The position numbers and the translations under genes were made by a program. Source: Candidatus Litorirhabdus singularis (GTDB lineage Bacteria > Pseudomonadota > Gammaproteobacteria > Pseudomonadales > Halieaceae). Taken from it: 64,000 bases of DNA. This document shows, in pieces, positions 33,631 to 42,947 of the stretch. Where the stretch lies: contig NZ_SHNN01000001.1 in the NCBI RefSeq assembly GCF_026262625.1, forward strand, positions 1,116,001 to 1,180,000, read 5' to 3'. Numbering within the stretch: position 1 is the first letter of the stretch; each line of letters begins with the position of its first letter. The notes under the pieces were generated by a model. The model saw only the letters and a list, made by a program, of their open reading frames with translations, made no database searches and had not been told where the DNA came from.

Positions 33631-34602
33631 ATGGTTAAAGCAGTGCGTATTCACCAAACCGGTGGTCCTGAAGTGATGCAGTTTGAAACTCTGGAACTGT
33701 CTCCACCGGGTCCTGGCATGGTTACGGTCAAGAACCATGCTATTGGGCTTAACTACATTGATACCTATCACCGCAGCGGCCTATATCCACTGCAGCTGCC
33801 GACAGGTATTGGTCTCGAAGGGGCCGGGGAGGTGACTGCGGTCGGTGAAGGAACCGACTTGCAGGTAGGTGACCGCGTGGTCTATTTTGCGGCGGGGTTT
33901 GGTGCTTATGCGGAGGCTCTCAATTTGCCCGCCGTGCGTTTGGTTAAAGTGCCCGATGGCGTGGATCTGGATGTTGCAGCGGCTGTGGCACTAAAAGGCG
34001 GTACGGTTGAATACCTGTTACAACGTACTTACCCCTTGCAGGCCGGTGAGCATTGCCTGTTTCATGCCGCTGCTGGCGGTGTCGGGCTGATTTTTGGCCA
34101 ATGGGCGGCAAGTATCGGCGCTAATGTAATAGGTACGGTGGGTTCTGATGAGAAGGCTGACCTGGCGCGTAGTCATGGTTATCAGCATGTGATTAATTAT
34201 CGAACCGAAGACGTAGTCGAGCGCGTGCGTGAGATTACCGCTGGCAGTATGTTGCCAGTGGTTTACGACGGTGTTGGCAAAGATACGTTTGAGATGTCAC
34301 TGGATTGCTTGCGTCCCCGTGGTTTGATGGTCAGTTTTGGTAATGCGTCAGGCTCGCCAGCGCCGCTCGACCTGCAAACGCTCACCGCCAAGGGCTCTCT
34401 ATTCATTACCCGTCCCTCACTGATGAGTTACACCGCAGATACTGACGAGATGCGCCAATGCATGGCTGATGTGATGGCCAAGGTCGAAAGTGGGGCTATC
34501 ACAGTAGATATCAATCAGCGTTATCCTCTGGCGGAAGTACAGCAGGCGCACCGTGATTTGGAAGCGCGTAAAACAACCGGCTCCACGATTCTGGTGCCCT
34601 GA
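33631..34602 (+). CDS. NADPH:quinone oxidoreductase (Qor type)
   Basis: A 323-residue zinc-free MDR enzyme. I prefer ATG 33631; a GTG four codons upstream is possible but too close to the GAGG site. KAVRIHQTGGPEVMQFETLELSPPGPG is the standard Qor N-terminus and HAAAGGVGLIFGQWAASIGANVIGTVGSDEKADLA is the NADPH-binding Rossmann segment. It reduces quinones by one or two electrons, protecting from redox cycling. It is divergent from the Sec-AhpD operon with only 58 bases between starts, so both redox genes probably share a control region. Confidence 0.88.
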   Translation: MVKAVRIHQTGGPEVMQFETLELSPPGPGMVTVKNHAIGLNYIDTYHRSGLYPLQLPTGIGLEGAGEVTAVGEGTDLQVGDRVVYFAAGFGAYAEALNLPAVRLVKVPDGVDLDVAAAVALKGGTVEYLLQRTYPLQAGEHCLFHAAAGGVGLIFGQWAASIGANVIGTVGSDEKADLARSHGYQHVINYRTEDVVERVREITAGSMLPVVYDGVGKDTFEMSLDCLRPRGLMVSFGNASGSPAPLDLQTLTAKGSLFITRPSLMSYTADTDEMRQCMADVMAKVESGAITVDINQRYPLAEVQQAHRDLEARKTTGSTILVP

Positions 34603-34627
34603 TGACAACTAGGACAAGGAATAGGCT

Positions 34628-35020
34628 ATGACTAACCTGGAACGCTGGCACGAAGTAGTTGCTGGCAAAGATCCCGATCTGCTCGACCCACTGCTGGCGG
34701 ATGACTGTGTGTTTCATTCCCCGATTGTGCATACCCCTCAAGAAGGTAAGGCGCTGACCAAGTTGTATTTAGCGGCGGCGATGCAGGTATTGACGGTGGA
34801 GGGTTTCGCTTACACCAAGGAAATCGTCGATGGCAATCAGATGGTGCTGGAATTCAGTGTTGAGAATGAAGGCGTTATGATTAATGGGGTTGATATTATA
34901 AGCTTTAACAACGCCGGACAGATTGTAGAATTTAAGGTAATGGTGCGGCCGTTGAAAGCGGTTAATTTTTTGCATGCGCAAATGAAGGCGATGCTTGAAT
35001 CTATGACGGCCGCCAGCTAG
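34628..35020 (+). CDS. NTF2-like (SnoaL-type) protein
   Basis: A 130-residue protein of the cone-shaped NTF2 fold: MTNLERWHEVVAGKDPDLLDPLLADDCVFHSPIV is the classic N-terminal helix and strand of SnoaL-like proteins, and the C-terminal strands include GVDIISFNNAGQIVEFKVMVRPLKAV. Such proteins act as small isomerases, hydratases or ligand-binding proteins. It follows the quinone oxidoreductase by 25 bases (AAGGAATAGGCT ribosome site) and is likely in its operon. Confidence 0.8.
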   Translation: MTNLERWHEVVAGKDPDLLDPLLADDCVFHSPIVHTPQEGKALTKLYLAAAMQVLTVEGFAYTKEIVDGNQMVLEFSVENEGVMINGVDIISFNNAGQIVEFKVMVRPLKAVNFLHAQMKAMLESMTAAS

Positions 35021-35042
35021 TTCTGGTTGTGGAGGTATGACA

Positions 35043-35510
35043 GTGAGCAACAAGAAAGAAATTAACAGTTTTGGGTGGGCGCACTGGTGCTCGCAACAGC
35101 TTCGTTTGCTAATGCTGCTTGTTCTGGCGCTGGTTCTGGTAGCCTGCTCGGCGACCAAGGGTAAAGTGCCGGAGCAAGCCAGTTTGTCAGGTACGGTGAC
35201 CTATAGGGAGCGCATCGCGCTGCCCCCGGGAGCGCTGGTCACCGTGCAATTACAGGATCAGTCCCTGCAGGATGTGAAGGCGACGGTGCTCGCTGAAACG
35301 ATCGTTGAGGCGAAGAGTGGACCGCCCTATGCGTTCTCTCTGGATTATTTTCCGCCGCAGATTGTGCCGCGGCGAACCTATGGGCTGAGCGTGCGTATCA
35401 CCGTAGGCGATCAACTGTGGTTTATTAATGATACCCATATACCCGCCTTTCCCGAGGATGGTAGCGAACACAATATCGTGGTTCGACGGGCGGGCTCGAG
35501 CGGGCGTTAG
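35043..35510 (+). CDS. YbaY-family lipoprotein
   Basis: A 155-residue lipoprotein. GTG 35043 has GGAGG at the right distance; the ATG two codons earlier abuts the ribosome site. The signal ends in LVLVAC. The mature domain SLSGTVTYRERIALPPGALVTVQLQD, then PRRTYGLSVRITVGDQLWFINDTH is the YbaY (META-linked) beta domain. In E. coli YbaY is an outer-membrane lipoprotein of unknown role. It sits 22 bases after the NTF2-like gene and 21 bases before the hydrolase gene. Confidence 0.82.
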   Translation: MSNKKEINSFGWAHWCSQQLRLLMLLVLALVLVACSATKGKVPEQASLSGTVTYRERIALPPGALVTVQLQDQSLQDVKATVLAETIVEAKSGPPYAFSLDYFPPQIVPRRTYGLSVRITVGDQLWFINDTHIPAFPEDGSEHNIVVRRAGSSGR

Positions 35511-35531
35511 TGGCATGGAGGGGGTGAGCTG

Positions 35532-36563
35532 ATGCTAGATTCTGTAGAGCACTTGCAAATAAGCACTAACGGCATTGAGCTTCATGTTGCCAGTTTGGGC
35601 TCCGGGCCGCTGGTCATTATGTGTCATGGATTCCCTGGGCTCTGGTATAGCTGGCGCAAGCAGATGCCGGCGATAGCAGCCGCCGGCTTCCGAGCTTTGG
35701 CGGTGGATACCCGTGGCTACGGGCGCAGCGACCGACCGCAGGAATTCAGTGCCTACGACAGTCAGACTCAGGTAGCAGATATCCTCGGCATTCTCGACGT
35801 GCTGGGTGAACAGCAGGCAATTTTCATTGGCCAGGATTTTGGTGCACCGCTGGTTTGGAATATCTGCGCGCGGGCGCCGCAGCGAGTTAGGGCCGCGGTT
35901 GTGTTTGGAGTGCCTTACGATTTTGAATCGGCGGTGGGAGATAGCCAGGATTCAGAGGTCGAGTTATTGGGCGGCAGTGCGCTGTCACCCAGCGAGCAGT
36001 ATGCTCTGGTTGCGCAGGACCATTTCTTCCATATGCATTATTTCCAGACTATTGGCCCAGCTGATGCCGAGCTTAACGCGCAGCCACGCGAATTTCTGAC
36101 GCGACTTTATTGGGCGCTTAGTGCCAAGGGTAATCTTCTCGACTGGCGTAACTACCCGAGTGATGGCACCGGATACCTGGATGTCCTGGAGCCGGCGGGG
36201 CAGCCCCTGCCCTGGTCATGGATGAGTGAGGCTGACATGGACTACATTGTTGGCGAGTATACCAGTGCCGGAGCGGAGCTGACTTTTCGCGGAGGTCTAA
36301 GTGCTTACCGAGTGCAGGATATCAATTGGCAAATTGCCAAAGGCTATCAGGGCGTCAAGGTTGATGCCCCCGTATTGTTCATGATGGGTGCCGATGACCC
36401 GGTGCGCGACATGATGCCGGCTGCCGCCTTCGAGCACATGCGCAGCGGTGTCCCCAATCTTACCGACATTCACTATATAGATAACGCCGGACATTTTGTT
36501 ATGCAGGAGCAGTCAGAGGCGGTTAATGCTCTTTTGATTCCGTATTTGACGCAGTACCGCTAG
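35532..36563 (+). CDS. Epoxide-hydrolase-like alpha/beta hydrolase
   Basis: A 343-residue alpha/beta-hydrolase. The oxyanion-hole motif is HGFPG (32-36). The nucleophile elbow GQDFGA places Asp102 as nucleophile, as in epoxide hydrolases and haloalkane dehalogenases rather than esterases. DTRGYGRSDRP is typical of epoxide hydrolases. A late acid lies in GADDPVRD and the catalytic base is His321 (NAGHFVMQ). It opens epoxides by an ester intermediate. It ends a likely operon with quinone oxidoreductase, NTF2-like and YbaY genes, consistent with detoxification of reactive organics. Confidence 0.85.
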   Translation: MLDSVEHLQISTNGIELHVASLGSGPLVIMCHGFPGLWYSWRKQMPAIAAAGFRALAVDTRGYGRSDRPQEFSAYDSQTQVADILGILDVLGEQQAIFIGQDFGAPLVWNICARAPQRVRAAVVFGVPYDFESAVGDSQDSEVELLGGSALSPSEQYALVAQDHFFHMHYFQTIGPADAELNAQPREFLTRLYWALSAKGNLLDWRNYPSDGTGYLDVLEPAGQPLPWSWMSEADMDYIVGEYTSAGAELTFRGGLSAYRVQDINWQIAKGYQGVKVDAPVLFMMGADDPVRDMMPAAAFEHMRSGVPNLTDIHYIDNAGHFVMQEQSEAVNALLIPYLTQYR

Positions 36564-36614
36564 TGTTACTGAGGCAGCAGTGGGCGAGCCTAAGAGTGCA
36601 TATGGCCATGCCGG

Positions 36615-37088
36615 TCAGAGCAGCAGCCGGTCATCGATAGGGATAAATTTGCTGGCCTGCTCAATCAGCAGATCGGAGGTCAGGCTGGGTACGCCGTAGA
36701 CTTCACCGGCAGTGTCAAAGCGTTGCTTGATGCGGTGCAGCAAGAAGCCAAAGTCGCCATCGCCAGACAGCAGTACCACGGTATCGCACTCCTGCGCTGC
36801 TTCGTAGGCGTCCAGCGCCAAACCTACATCCCAGTCTGCTTTGGTGGTTCCATCCAGCCGCTTCAGCACGGGTTTTAATTTTACCTCAAACCCTATCGCG
36901 CGCAGAATGTTCTGAAACTGCATTTGTTTTGAGTCGCCGCGGTGAGTCGCGTAGGCATAGGCGCCTACTAGCTCGCGTCCGTCGTTAACCTCGGCCCAGA
37001 ATTTGTTGTAATCGAAGTTGCGCTGGTAGGCCTGACGACAGGTGTAGTAGATGTTTTGCACGTCTACGAAGATGCTGATTTTTTCCAT
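36615..37088 (-). CDS. NYN-domain (LabA/DUF88-like) putative RNase
   Basis: A 157-residue single-domain NYN protein. ATG 37088 gives the usual start MEKISIFVDVQNIYYTCRQAY, where Asp and Asn are metal ligands. Further acidic residues are in KADWDVGLALDAYE and VLLSGDGDFGFLLHRIKQRF, the PIN-like metal site. Such proteins are probable endoribonucleases or RNA-processing factors. It is a stand-alone gene on the minus strand, between the epoxide hydrolase and a TonB receptor terminator. Confidence 0.85.
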   Translation of the reverse strand: MEKISIFVDVQNIYYTCRQAYQRNFDYNKFWAEVNDGRELVGAYAYATHRGDSKQMQFQNILRAIGFEVKLKPVLKRLDGTTKADWDVGLALDAYEAAQECDTVVLLSGDGDFGFLLHRIKQRFDTAGEVYGVPSLTSDLLIEQASKFIPIDDRLLL

Positions 37089-37139
37089 AAAAGTTTCCAG
37101 TCTGCCTATCACGCGCCGCGCGATGGTCGGCGACAGCGC

Positions 37140-37163
37140 AAAAAAAAGGGGCCATCCGGCCCC
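37140..37163 (-). terminator. Rho-independent terminator of the first TonB-dependent receptor gene
   Basis: On the minus strand GGGGCC, loop GGAT, GGCCCC is followed directly by eight T residues. It lies 24 bases after the stop codon of the TonB-dependent receptor gene. Confidence 0.9.
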
Positions 37164-37187
37164 GTATTAAACTCTGGTGGCGCCCGC

Positions 37188-39671
37188 TCAGAAGCGATAA
37201 CCCAGGGTTACCCCGTAAGTGCGTGGCTCCATCAATTGGTAGTTGGTATACAGGCCAACCGCGGCATCCTGCAAGTATTGGCCAGTGCGGTTGTCATCGT
37301 CTTTGATATTGCGCACATAAACCTCAGCATACCAGTCATCGTCGGCGCTGGTCAGCATCGCATTGGCGTTCCATACGTCCCAGGACTCCAGCTTGTCATT
37401 CACGGTGTTGTATATTCGTGCATAGAACTCGTCTTGCCAGTAATACATCAGCATTGTGTCAACGGTCATACCGTTGTTCAGGTTAAAGCTATAAGCCGCC
37501 TGCAGGTTAACACTGAATTCCGGGGCGTTGGGCAGGCTGTTGCCCTCGACACTTACCGGGATGCCTGAGCAGCCGGTTGGACACTCTGCGCCAACGTACG
37601 TATTGAAGTTACCGCCGGAGCTGATGCCTTCAGTAGTCCCTCTCTGGTTGGGGTCGGCGGGATCAAAGGTCTCGTACTCGCCAAGCTCACTATCCAGCCA
37701 GGCCACATTGGCTGTCAGGCGCCAGTTCTCGGTAGGTGCCCAGATGAACTCGCCCTCCATGCCCATAACCTCGGTGTCAATGTTCTCATTAAGCGCGGTC
37801 TGGTTGACAATCTTGGCAACCTGCAGGCCCTCATAATCATAGTAAAACCAGGTAAGGTTGGCCTGTAGAGTGTTGTCAAAAAGGCGGGATTTCACACCTA
37901 ACTCTATCGAGTTGATGTACTCGGGGTCAAAACTCGTTAGCGAGGGATCGCCGCCAAGGTCAGGGTTTAGCAAGTCGTTGTCTGAACTGATCGGATTGAA
38001 GCCGCCGCTCTTATAGCTACGCGCCAGCGTGCCGAACCACATGACATCCTCGTTCATGTGATAGTTCATGTTGAACTTACCCGTGGTTTCTTGCCAGTCG
38101 TCCTTAAACAGGTCATAACCGCCACCTTCCGCATTGGGGTCGCTTGCAAAACTCAGGTAAATAGTGCGCTGCTGACCTTCTTTTTCTTCATCGGTATAAC
38201 GCAAGCCGAGGGTCATCTCCAGTTTGTCGGTAATGTCATAGTACAGTTCGCCAAAGATTGCGCTCGTGGTTAGCTCGTATTTGGCAGTGTCATTATGGAA
38301 AACGCGTTGATCTTCTGGCGTGCCAAGCGTTGCGCCAACCAGTTCGAGCGCTGCCGAGTATACGTAGAAGGCGGTTGTAGATTCATAGTCGAGATAAAAG
38401 CCACCCAGCAGGAAATTCCAGTCGCCGTCAAAATTGGAGGCCAGACGGAACTCCTGGCTCCACTGCTCTGGCGTAGTATAGGAACGGTCATTTGAGGTAG
38501 CTCTGTCTGACGTCGTGAACCCATCTGGCCCGGTTGGGTAAGTGACAGTCACAGGCCATGGCTCTGATGCCACGGTCTGGTCATAGTCATTACGGGCATC
38601 CAGGGTAGATTCGTGATAGCCGGTTAGTGAAGTCAGCACCATGTTGCCGAAGTCGTGATTAATCTCCAGCGAGACTATGGTTTCATCAGCTTCATATTGC
38701 GGTGTGAAGTCCAGATTGGCCTTGCGCGGGTCTGCTGGATTGATGGAGTTGGCGAAGTCGTCCTCTGGGTATGGTGTTTGGGTGATTAACCCAACTAACG
38801 GTATCAACTGCCCGGTAATCCCGGCGCCGCCGTGAGTGGTTTCATTGGGAAGACTGCCCGGGAGGCAGCCCAGTATGCCATCATTGTCCTTTTTACAGAG
38901 CGTGCCAGCACCACGCATACGATTGCTGTCTTCTTCAAAATAGTTGATCACCAATGTCGCGTCGGTGTTCTCACCCATTTGCAAGGTGGTAGAGGAGCGG
39001 ATGGCCCACATGCTCCGATCATCAATCTCTTCACCATCGTAAATGTTTTCGACAAACCCGTCGCGCTTGAGTCCAAAGACCGAGAAGCGTTGCCACAGGT
39101 TGTCGGTGATCGGGATGTTGAGAGCGCCTTTGACTTTGGTATGGCCGTAGTCACCTAATTGTAATTGCAGGTCGCCGCCGAATTCTTCCGTGGGTTTTTG
39201 GCTGATGACGTTGATAACACCACCCGTGGTGTTGCGACCGTAGAGAGTTCCCTGGGGTCCGCGCAGGACTTCGACGCGGGCCGTATCGAAATACTCTGTT
39301 TCAAAAATACGGGCGTTGTTCAGGTAAACGCCATTAAAGTGTACGCCGGTGCCGGCATCTGTAAATGAGCCGACCGCGTTGTTACCAATGCCGCGAATAG
39401 AGATATTGGCCGTGGTAAAGAAACCTTTGCTCATGAGCATGTTGGGCACGCTCATCTGGATATCCATGTTATTGGTGATTAGACCCGCATCCAGCTCGCC
39501 CTGAGTAAAGGCGCTGACCGCTATGGCGGTGTCTTGCAGGGTAGTTTCACGTTTTTCCGCCGTGACGATGACTTCTTCCAGAAAGCCCTCCTGAGCGAAA
39601 CTGATTTGTGAGTGCACGGCGGCTGCCAGCAGGGTTGAAATAAAAGGAAGGTGACCGTGGTATCGACGCAT
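37188..39671 (-). CDS. TonB-dependent outer-membrane receptor
   Basis: An 827-residue receptor with a signal peptide ending at ISFAQ. The TonB box and plug start as LEEVIVTAEKRETTLQDTAIAVSAF; plug motifs VEVLRGPQGTLYGRNTTGGVINVIS follow near residue 130. The 22-strand barrel ends in YGVTLGYRF. The type is common in marine Cellvibrionales and sphingomonads for uptake of large or scarce organic compounds. The ligand cannot be deduced. It is transcribed divergently from a second receptor across a 304-base region and has its own terminator. Confidence 0.9.
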   Translation of the reverse strand: MRRYHGHLPFISTLLAAAVHSQISFAQEGFLEEVIVTAEKRETTLQDTAIAVSAFTQGELDAGLITNNMDIQMSVPNMLMSKGFFTTANISIRGIGNNAVGSFTDAGTGVHFNGVYLNNARIFETEYFDTARVEVLRGPQGTLYGRNTTGGVINVISQKPTEEFGGDLQLQLGDYGHTKVKGALNIPITDNLWQRFSVFGLKRDGFVENIYDGEEIDDRSMWAIRSSTTLQMGENTDATLVINYFEEDSNRMRGAGTLCKKDNDGILGCLPGSLPNETTHGGAGITGQLIPLVGLITQTPYPEDDFANSINPADPRKANLDFTPQYEADETIVSLEINHDFGNMVLTSLTGYHESTLDARNDYDQTVASEPWPVTVTYPTGPDGFTTSDRATSNDRSYTTPEQWSQEFRLASNFDGDWNFLLGGFYLDYESTTAFYVYSAALELVGATLGTPEDQRVFHNDTAKYELTTSAIFGELYYDITDKLEMTLGLRYTDEEKEGQQRTIYLSFASDPNAEGGGYDLFKDDWQETTGKFNMNYHMNEDVMWFGTLARSYKSGGFNPISSDNDLLNPDLGGDPSLTSFDPEYINSIELGVKSRLFDNTLQANLTWFYYDYEGLQVAKIVNQTALNENIDTEVMGMEGEFIWAPTENWRLTANVAWLDSELGEYETFDPADPNQRGTTEGISSGGNFNTYVGAECPTGCSGIPVSVEGNSLPNAPEFSVNLQAAYSFNLNNGMTVDTMLMYYWQDEFYARIYNTVNDKLESWDVWNANAMLTSADDDWYAEVYVRNIKDDDNRTGQYLQDAAVGLYTNYQLMEPRTYGVTLGYRF

Positions 39672-39975
39672 ATTTATATCTCCGACTGTCTATTTATATA
39701 ATTATTAGAGTCATGTATAGCTGATGCTGGCATAAAACTAACAGACTGCTTGCATCTCGTCTACGCTATTTTTCGGGTGCCGATTTTAGCGGCGCTCAGC
39801 GCTCCAGAAACATTGGATATGAGCCCGGGTCGCCGCCATTTAGACGCATCACGCTGCTTCGCTTGCCTGGCTCCAAATCCGCATAATTCACAGTTTCCTT
39901 ACTTGTTTGTTCGACCCCCGTATTTCATGATTGCGACCGCATTTATAAGAAGAAGTTATAACGAGGTCTCTATAT
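39672..39975. other. 304-base intergenic region between two divergent TonB-receptor genes
   Basis: No gene is supported here. A strongly AT-rich patch at about 39691-39707 (TATTTATATAATTATTA) close to the left gene, and TTATAAGAAGAAGTTATAACG near 39943-39963 before the right gene, are the likely promoter zones. Ribosome sites are CGGAG (left gene, minus strand) and CGAGG (right gene). I found no strong palindrome. Confidence 0.4.
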
Positions 39976-42291
39976 ATGAAACATAAGTTCCAAAAGACTC
40001 TGCTGGCTGCCAGCCTCGCCTGCATGAGCGTAATCACGGTGCAGGCGCAAATGTTGGAAGAGGTGATTGTGACCGCGCAGAAGCGTGAGCAGAACCTGCA
40101 GGATGTGCCCGTAGCTGTTAGTGCTTTTAACAACGAGATGCTGGAGCAAACTGGTGTTCGAGATATGTTCGAGCTGCAGGCCAATGCGCCCAGTTTGCGG
40201 GTCGGCCAGACCCAGAGCTCATCTACTGCGACCTTTGGTATTCGGGGTGTGTTTACCAGCTCGCAGAACTTTGGACTGGAATCATCGGTTGGCCTTTATG
40301 TTGATGGCGTCTATCGGGCTCGCCAGAGCTCAATGATTAATAACCTGGTTGATATCGGCTCGGTGGAAGTACTGCGCGGCCCTCAGGGCACGCTGTTTGG
40401 TCGCAATACCCCGGCTGGTGCGGTTTCTGTCAATAGCGTCAAGCCAGACCATGACGGCAGTGCTTACTTGCAGGTCGAAGGTGGCGATTACAATCTGTTC
40501 AGCGCACAGGGTGCAGTCTCTATTAGCGCTATTGAAGATGTGTTGGCATTTCGCCTGACTGGTTTTGGTATGCAGCGCGATGGTTTTGTCAGTGACGTTG
40601 CCCTTGGCGATGACAAGATTTATGACCGGGATCGTTGGGGCGGCCGGTTGCAGGCGCTGTGGACGCCAAACGATGACCTGAGTATTCACGTGATTGCCGA
40701 TATGTCGGAAATCGACGAGGTTTGCTGCGGCAATGGGACCCTAAAGAATAATTTCGAAGCTGATGATGTACCCGGTAAGCTCGGCACAGACACTAACGTG
40801 CGTGACAATATCGGCGGCACTGTTTTGCTGGGCGAAGATTTTTATGACTACGACGTAGCCTACAGTTACCTGCCGGTGTCTACCAATGAAGATAAGGGAT
40901 TAACAGCACAGATCGACTGGCAGGCTGACAACTTTTTGCTGACCAGTATCACTGCTTACCGCGAGTATGAGTCGTTCGATGACGTCGATTCTGATTTTAT
41001 GGATATCGACGCACTGAAACGCACCAACGAGCAAAGCCAGAAGCAATTTTCTCAGGAATTACGCATCAGTCAGGAATTTGACCGCTTTAACTACGTTGCT
41101 GGTCTGTACTATTTTTCTCAGGAGCTCGATACCTATCGTGAGACTATCGTCGGCGTCGATACCGCCGCGTTGGTTGGTTTAGCTGCATTACCCAACTCGT
41201 TTATTGGCGGAGATGGCTCCTACGACACAGCGGAGCAGGAGCACACCAGTTACGCAGCCTTTGGTCAGGTCGATTTTAGTATCACCGATGCTTTGGTGCT
41301 GACCGCAGGTTTGCGCTGGACCAAAGAAGACAAAGATATGAGCAATACCTTTGTTGATGATGCGCCGCCTGCGTTAGACCCTACGCAGGACAACTGGGGT
41401 TTCTACTTGTTCCCTCCACTGGCTCCGCGGGATGACGCCGACGAGGAAATTGATGACGATGAGGTGACGGGTTCGATTAAGCTGAGCTGGTTCGCTACCG
41501 ATACCATTATGCTTTACGGTTCTTACGGCACTGGCTACAAGGCCGGTGGAACTAACACAGACCGTATTGAGGAGATCATTCCCACAGTGTTTGGTCCGGA
41601 GACGTCCGAGTCATACGAGATCGGCATGAAAGCTGAGTTCCCTGATCAGGCTGTGCGTCTGAACGTTGCCCTGCATCGTACCGACACTGAAGATCTGCAG
41701 ACTGTCTCCTTCCAGGGTACGGCTTTCGCATTGCAAAATGCCGGTATGGTTGAAGCACAAGGATTAGAGGTCGACCTGTTCTGGCAGGCCACCGACTCCT
41801 TGGGTTTCACCGTTGCTTACGCCTATAACGATGCTGAATACGCTGACTTCGAGAAAGGCGACTGTCAGATTGCCACTCCATGGCATACAGGCGAGGCGGA
41901 CCCGGGTGATAACGGTGACGGCTCCTGTGATCGCAGCGGCGGCATGGTATCTGGCAACCCGGAGAATGTGGGCGTAGTGGCTGCTGATTACAAATTTGGC
42001 CTCGGCGACAGTGCTTCTGGCTTTATCTATGCCGAGTACGTTTATACCGATGAGCGTATGACTGACGTCAATAATGACCCACTGAAGCTGGATGGGGATT
42101 ATGCGCTGTTCAATCTTCGTGGCGGAGTGATCTTTGAGAACCTGGATCTGAGCGTTACCGCCTGGGGTCGCAACCTGACCGAAGAGGAATACACTAGCAC
42201 CATCGCTGACGGTGTCGCGCAGGACGGTAAGTTGAATGCTTACTATTCAGAGCCGCGTACCTGGGGTGTGACTCTGCGCAAGAACTGGTAA
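39976..42291 (+). CDS. TonB-dependent outer-membrane receptor
   Basis: A 771-residue receptor with a signal peptide ending at TVQAQ. TonB box and plug: MLEEVIVTAQKREQNLQDVPVAVSAF; plug motif VEVLRGPQGTLFGRNTPAGAVSV. The loop region holds several Cys (VCCGNG; DCQIATPW to GSCDRSGG) that may form disulfides. The barrel ends in WGVTLRKNW. It is different enough from the divergent neighbour not to be a recent duplicate. A terminator follows at 42301-42331. Confidence 0.9.
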   Translation: MKHKFQKTLLAASLACMSVITVQAQMLEEVIVTAQKREQNLQDVPVAVSAFNNEMLEQTGVRDMFELQANAPSLRVGQTQSSSTATFGIRGVFTSSQNFGLESSVGLYVDGVYRARQSSMINNLVDIGSVEVLRGPQGTLFGRNTPAGAVSVNSVKPDHDGSAYLQVEGGDYNLFSAQGAVSISAIEDVLAFRLTGFGMQRDGFVSDVALGDDKIYDRDRWGGRLQALWTPNDDLSIHVIADMSEIDEVCCGNGTLKNNFEADDVPGKLGTDTNVRDNIGGTVLLGEDFYDYDVAYSYLPVSTNEDKGLTAQIDWQADNFLLTSITAYREYESFDDVDSDFMDIDALKRTNEQSQKQFSQELRISQEFDRFNYVAGLYYFSQELDTYRETIVGVDTAALVGLAALPNSFIGGDGSYDTAEQEHTSYAAFGQVDFSITDALVLTAGLRWTKEDKDMSNTFVDDAPPALDPTQDNWGFYLFPPLAPRDDADEEIDDDEVTGSIKLSWFATDTIMLYGSYGTGYKAGGTNTDRIEEIIPTVFGPETSESYEIGMKAEFPDQAVRLNVALHRTDTEDLQTVSFQGTAFALQNAGMVEAQGLEVDLFWQATDSLGFTVAYAYNDAEYADFEKGDCQIATPWHTGEADPGDNGDGSCDRSGGMVSGNPENVGVVAADYKFGLGDSASGFIYAEYVYTDERMTDVNNDPLKLDGDYALFNLRGGVIFENLDLSVTAWGRNLTEEEYTSTIADGVAQDGKLNAYYSEPRTWGVTLRKNW

Positions 42292-42300
42292 TCCATATCG

Positions 42301-42331
42301 CGGGAGCAGACGTCAGTCTGTTCCCGTTTTT
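42301..42331 (+). terminator. Rho-independent terminator after the second TonB receptor gene
   Basis: CGGGAGCAGAC and GTCTGTTCCCG pair (one G/T position) around GTCA and are followed by TTTTT. It begins 10 bases after the receptor stop codon. Confidence 0.85.
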
Positions 42332-42458
42332 CTTGCCGTTCCTTTATGCGACTTTTTCCTCTCGCGATATCCCGCTTTACATTTCTTTGCACAGTTGCTG
42401 CATACCTTCACGCCGGTGTTTGCTTCAATAGCACCTCACACCAGAGGAGGTGCTCACT

Positions 42459-42911
42459 ATGAACAAAACTATTTCTGTAATTTTCAGCACATTGCTACTG
42501 ACCGGCTCGGTACTGGCGACGTCAGTTCTGGCGGACGGCCATCGCAATGGCGGATCTGATCGCATGGCGCGCATGCAACAGCATTTAGGGCTCAGTGACG
42601 AGCAAGTCCAGCAAATGCAGGCGATTCGCGATGATGGCGGCAGTCGTGAGGACATGCAGGCGGTGCTGACCGCGGAGCAGCGTGAAAAGATGGAGCAGCA
42701 TCGTGCCAGTAAAGGTAAGGGGGGTGACCGCCTGGCGCGTATGCAAAAGCACTTGCAGTTAACCGATGATCAGGTCGAGCAGATGCGTGAAATTCGTGCC
42801 AACGGCGGCGGTCGTGACGAGATGCAGGCGGTGCTTACTGAAGAGCAGCGCCAGCAGCTAGAGGCGCATCGGCAGGCGCGAGGCAAGCGGGGTGAATCAG
42901 AGCCTTCCTGA
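42459..42911 (+). CDS. Spy/CpxP-like periplasmic protein with two internal repeats
   Basis: A 150-residue exported protein. ATG 42459 has a perfect AGAGGAGG site eight bases upstream; an in-frame GTG lies inside that site. A signal peptide ends near TSVLA. The mature part contains two repeats of about 50 residues: unit one has RMARMQQHLGLSDEQVQQMQ and DMQAVLTAEQREKMEQHR; unit two has RLARMQKHLQLTDDQVEQMR and EMQAVLTEEQRQQLEAHR. The LTxEQR motif recalls the LTxxQ motif of Spy/CpxP chaperones. It is probably a helical periplasmic stress protein. It is a single-gene unit. Confidence 0.75.
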   Translation: MNKTISVIFSTLLLTGSVLATSVLADGHRNGGSDRMARMQQHLGLSDEQVQQMQAIRDDGGSREDMQAVLTAEQREKMEQHRASKGKGGDRLARMQKHLQLTDDQVEQMREIRANGGGRDEMQAVLTEEQRQQLEAHRQARGKRGESEPS

Positions 42912-42947
42912 GTTTTGATTTCAGTCCGCGGCGTTTATGCGCGGGTT

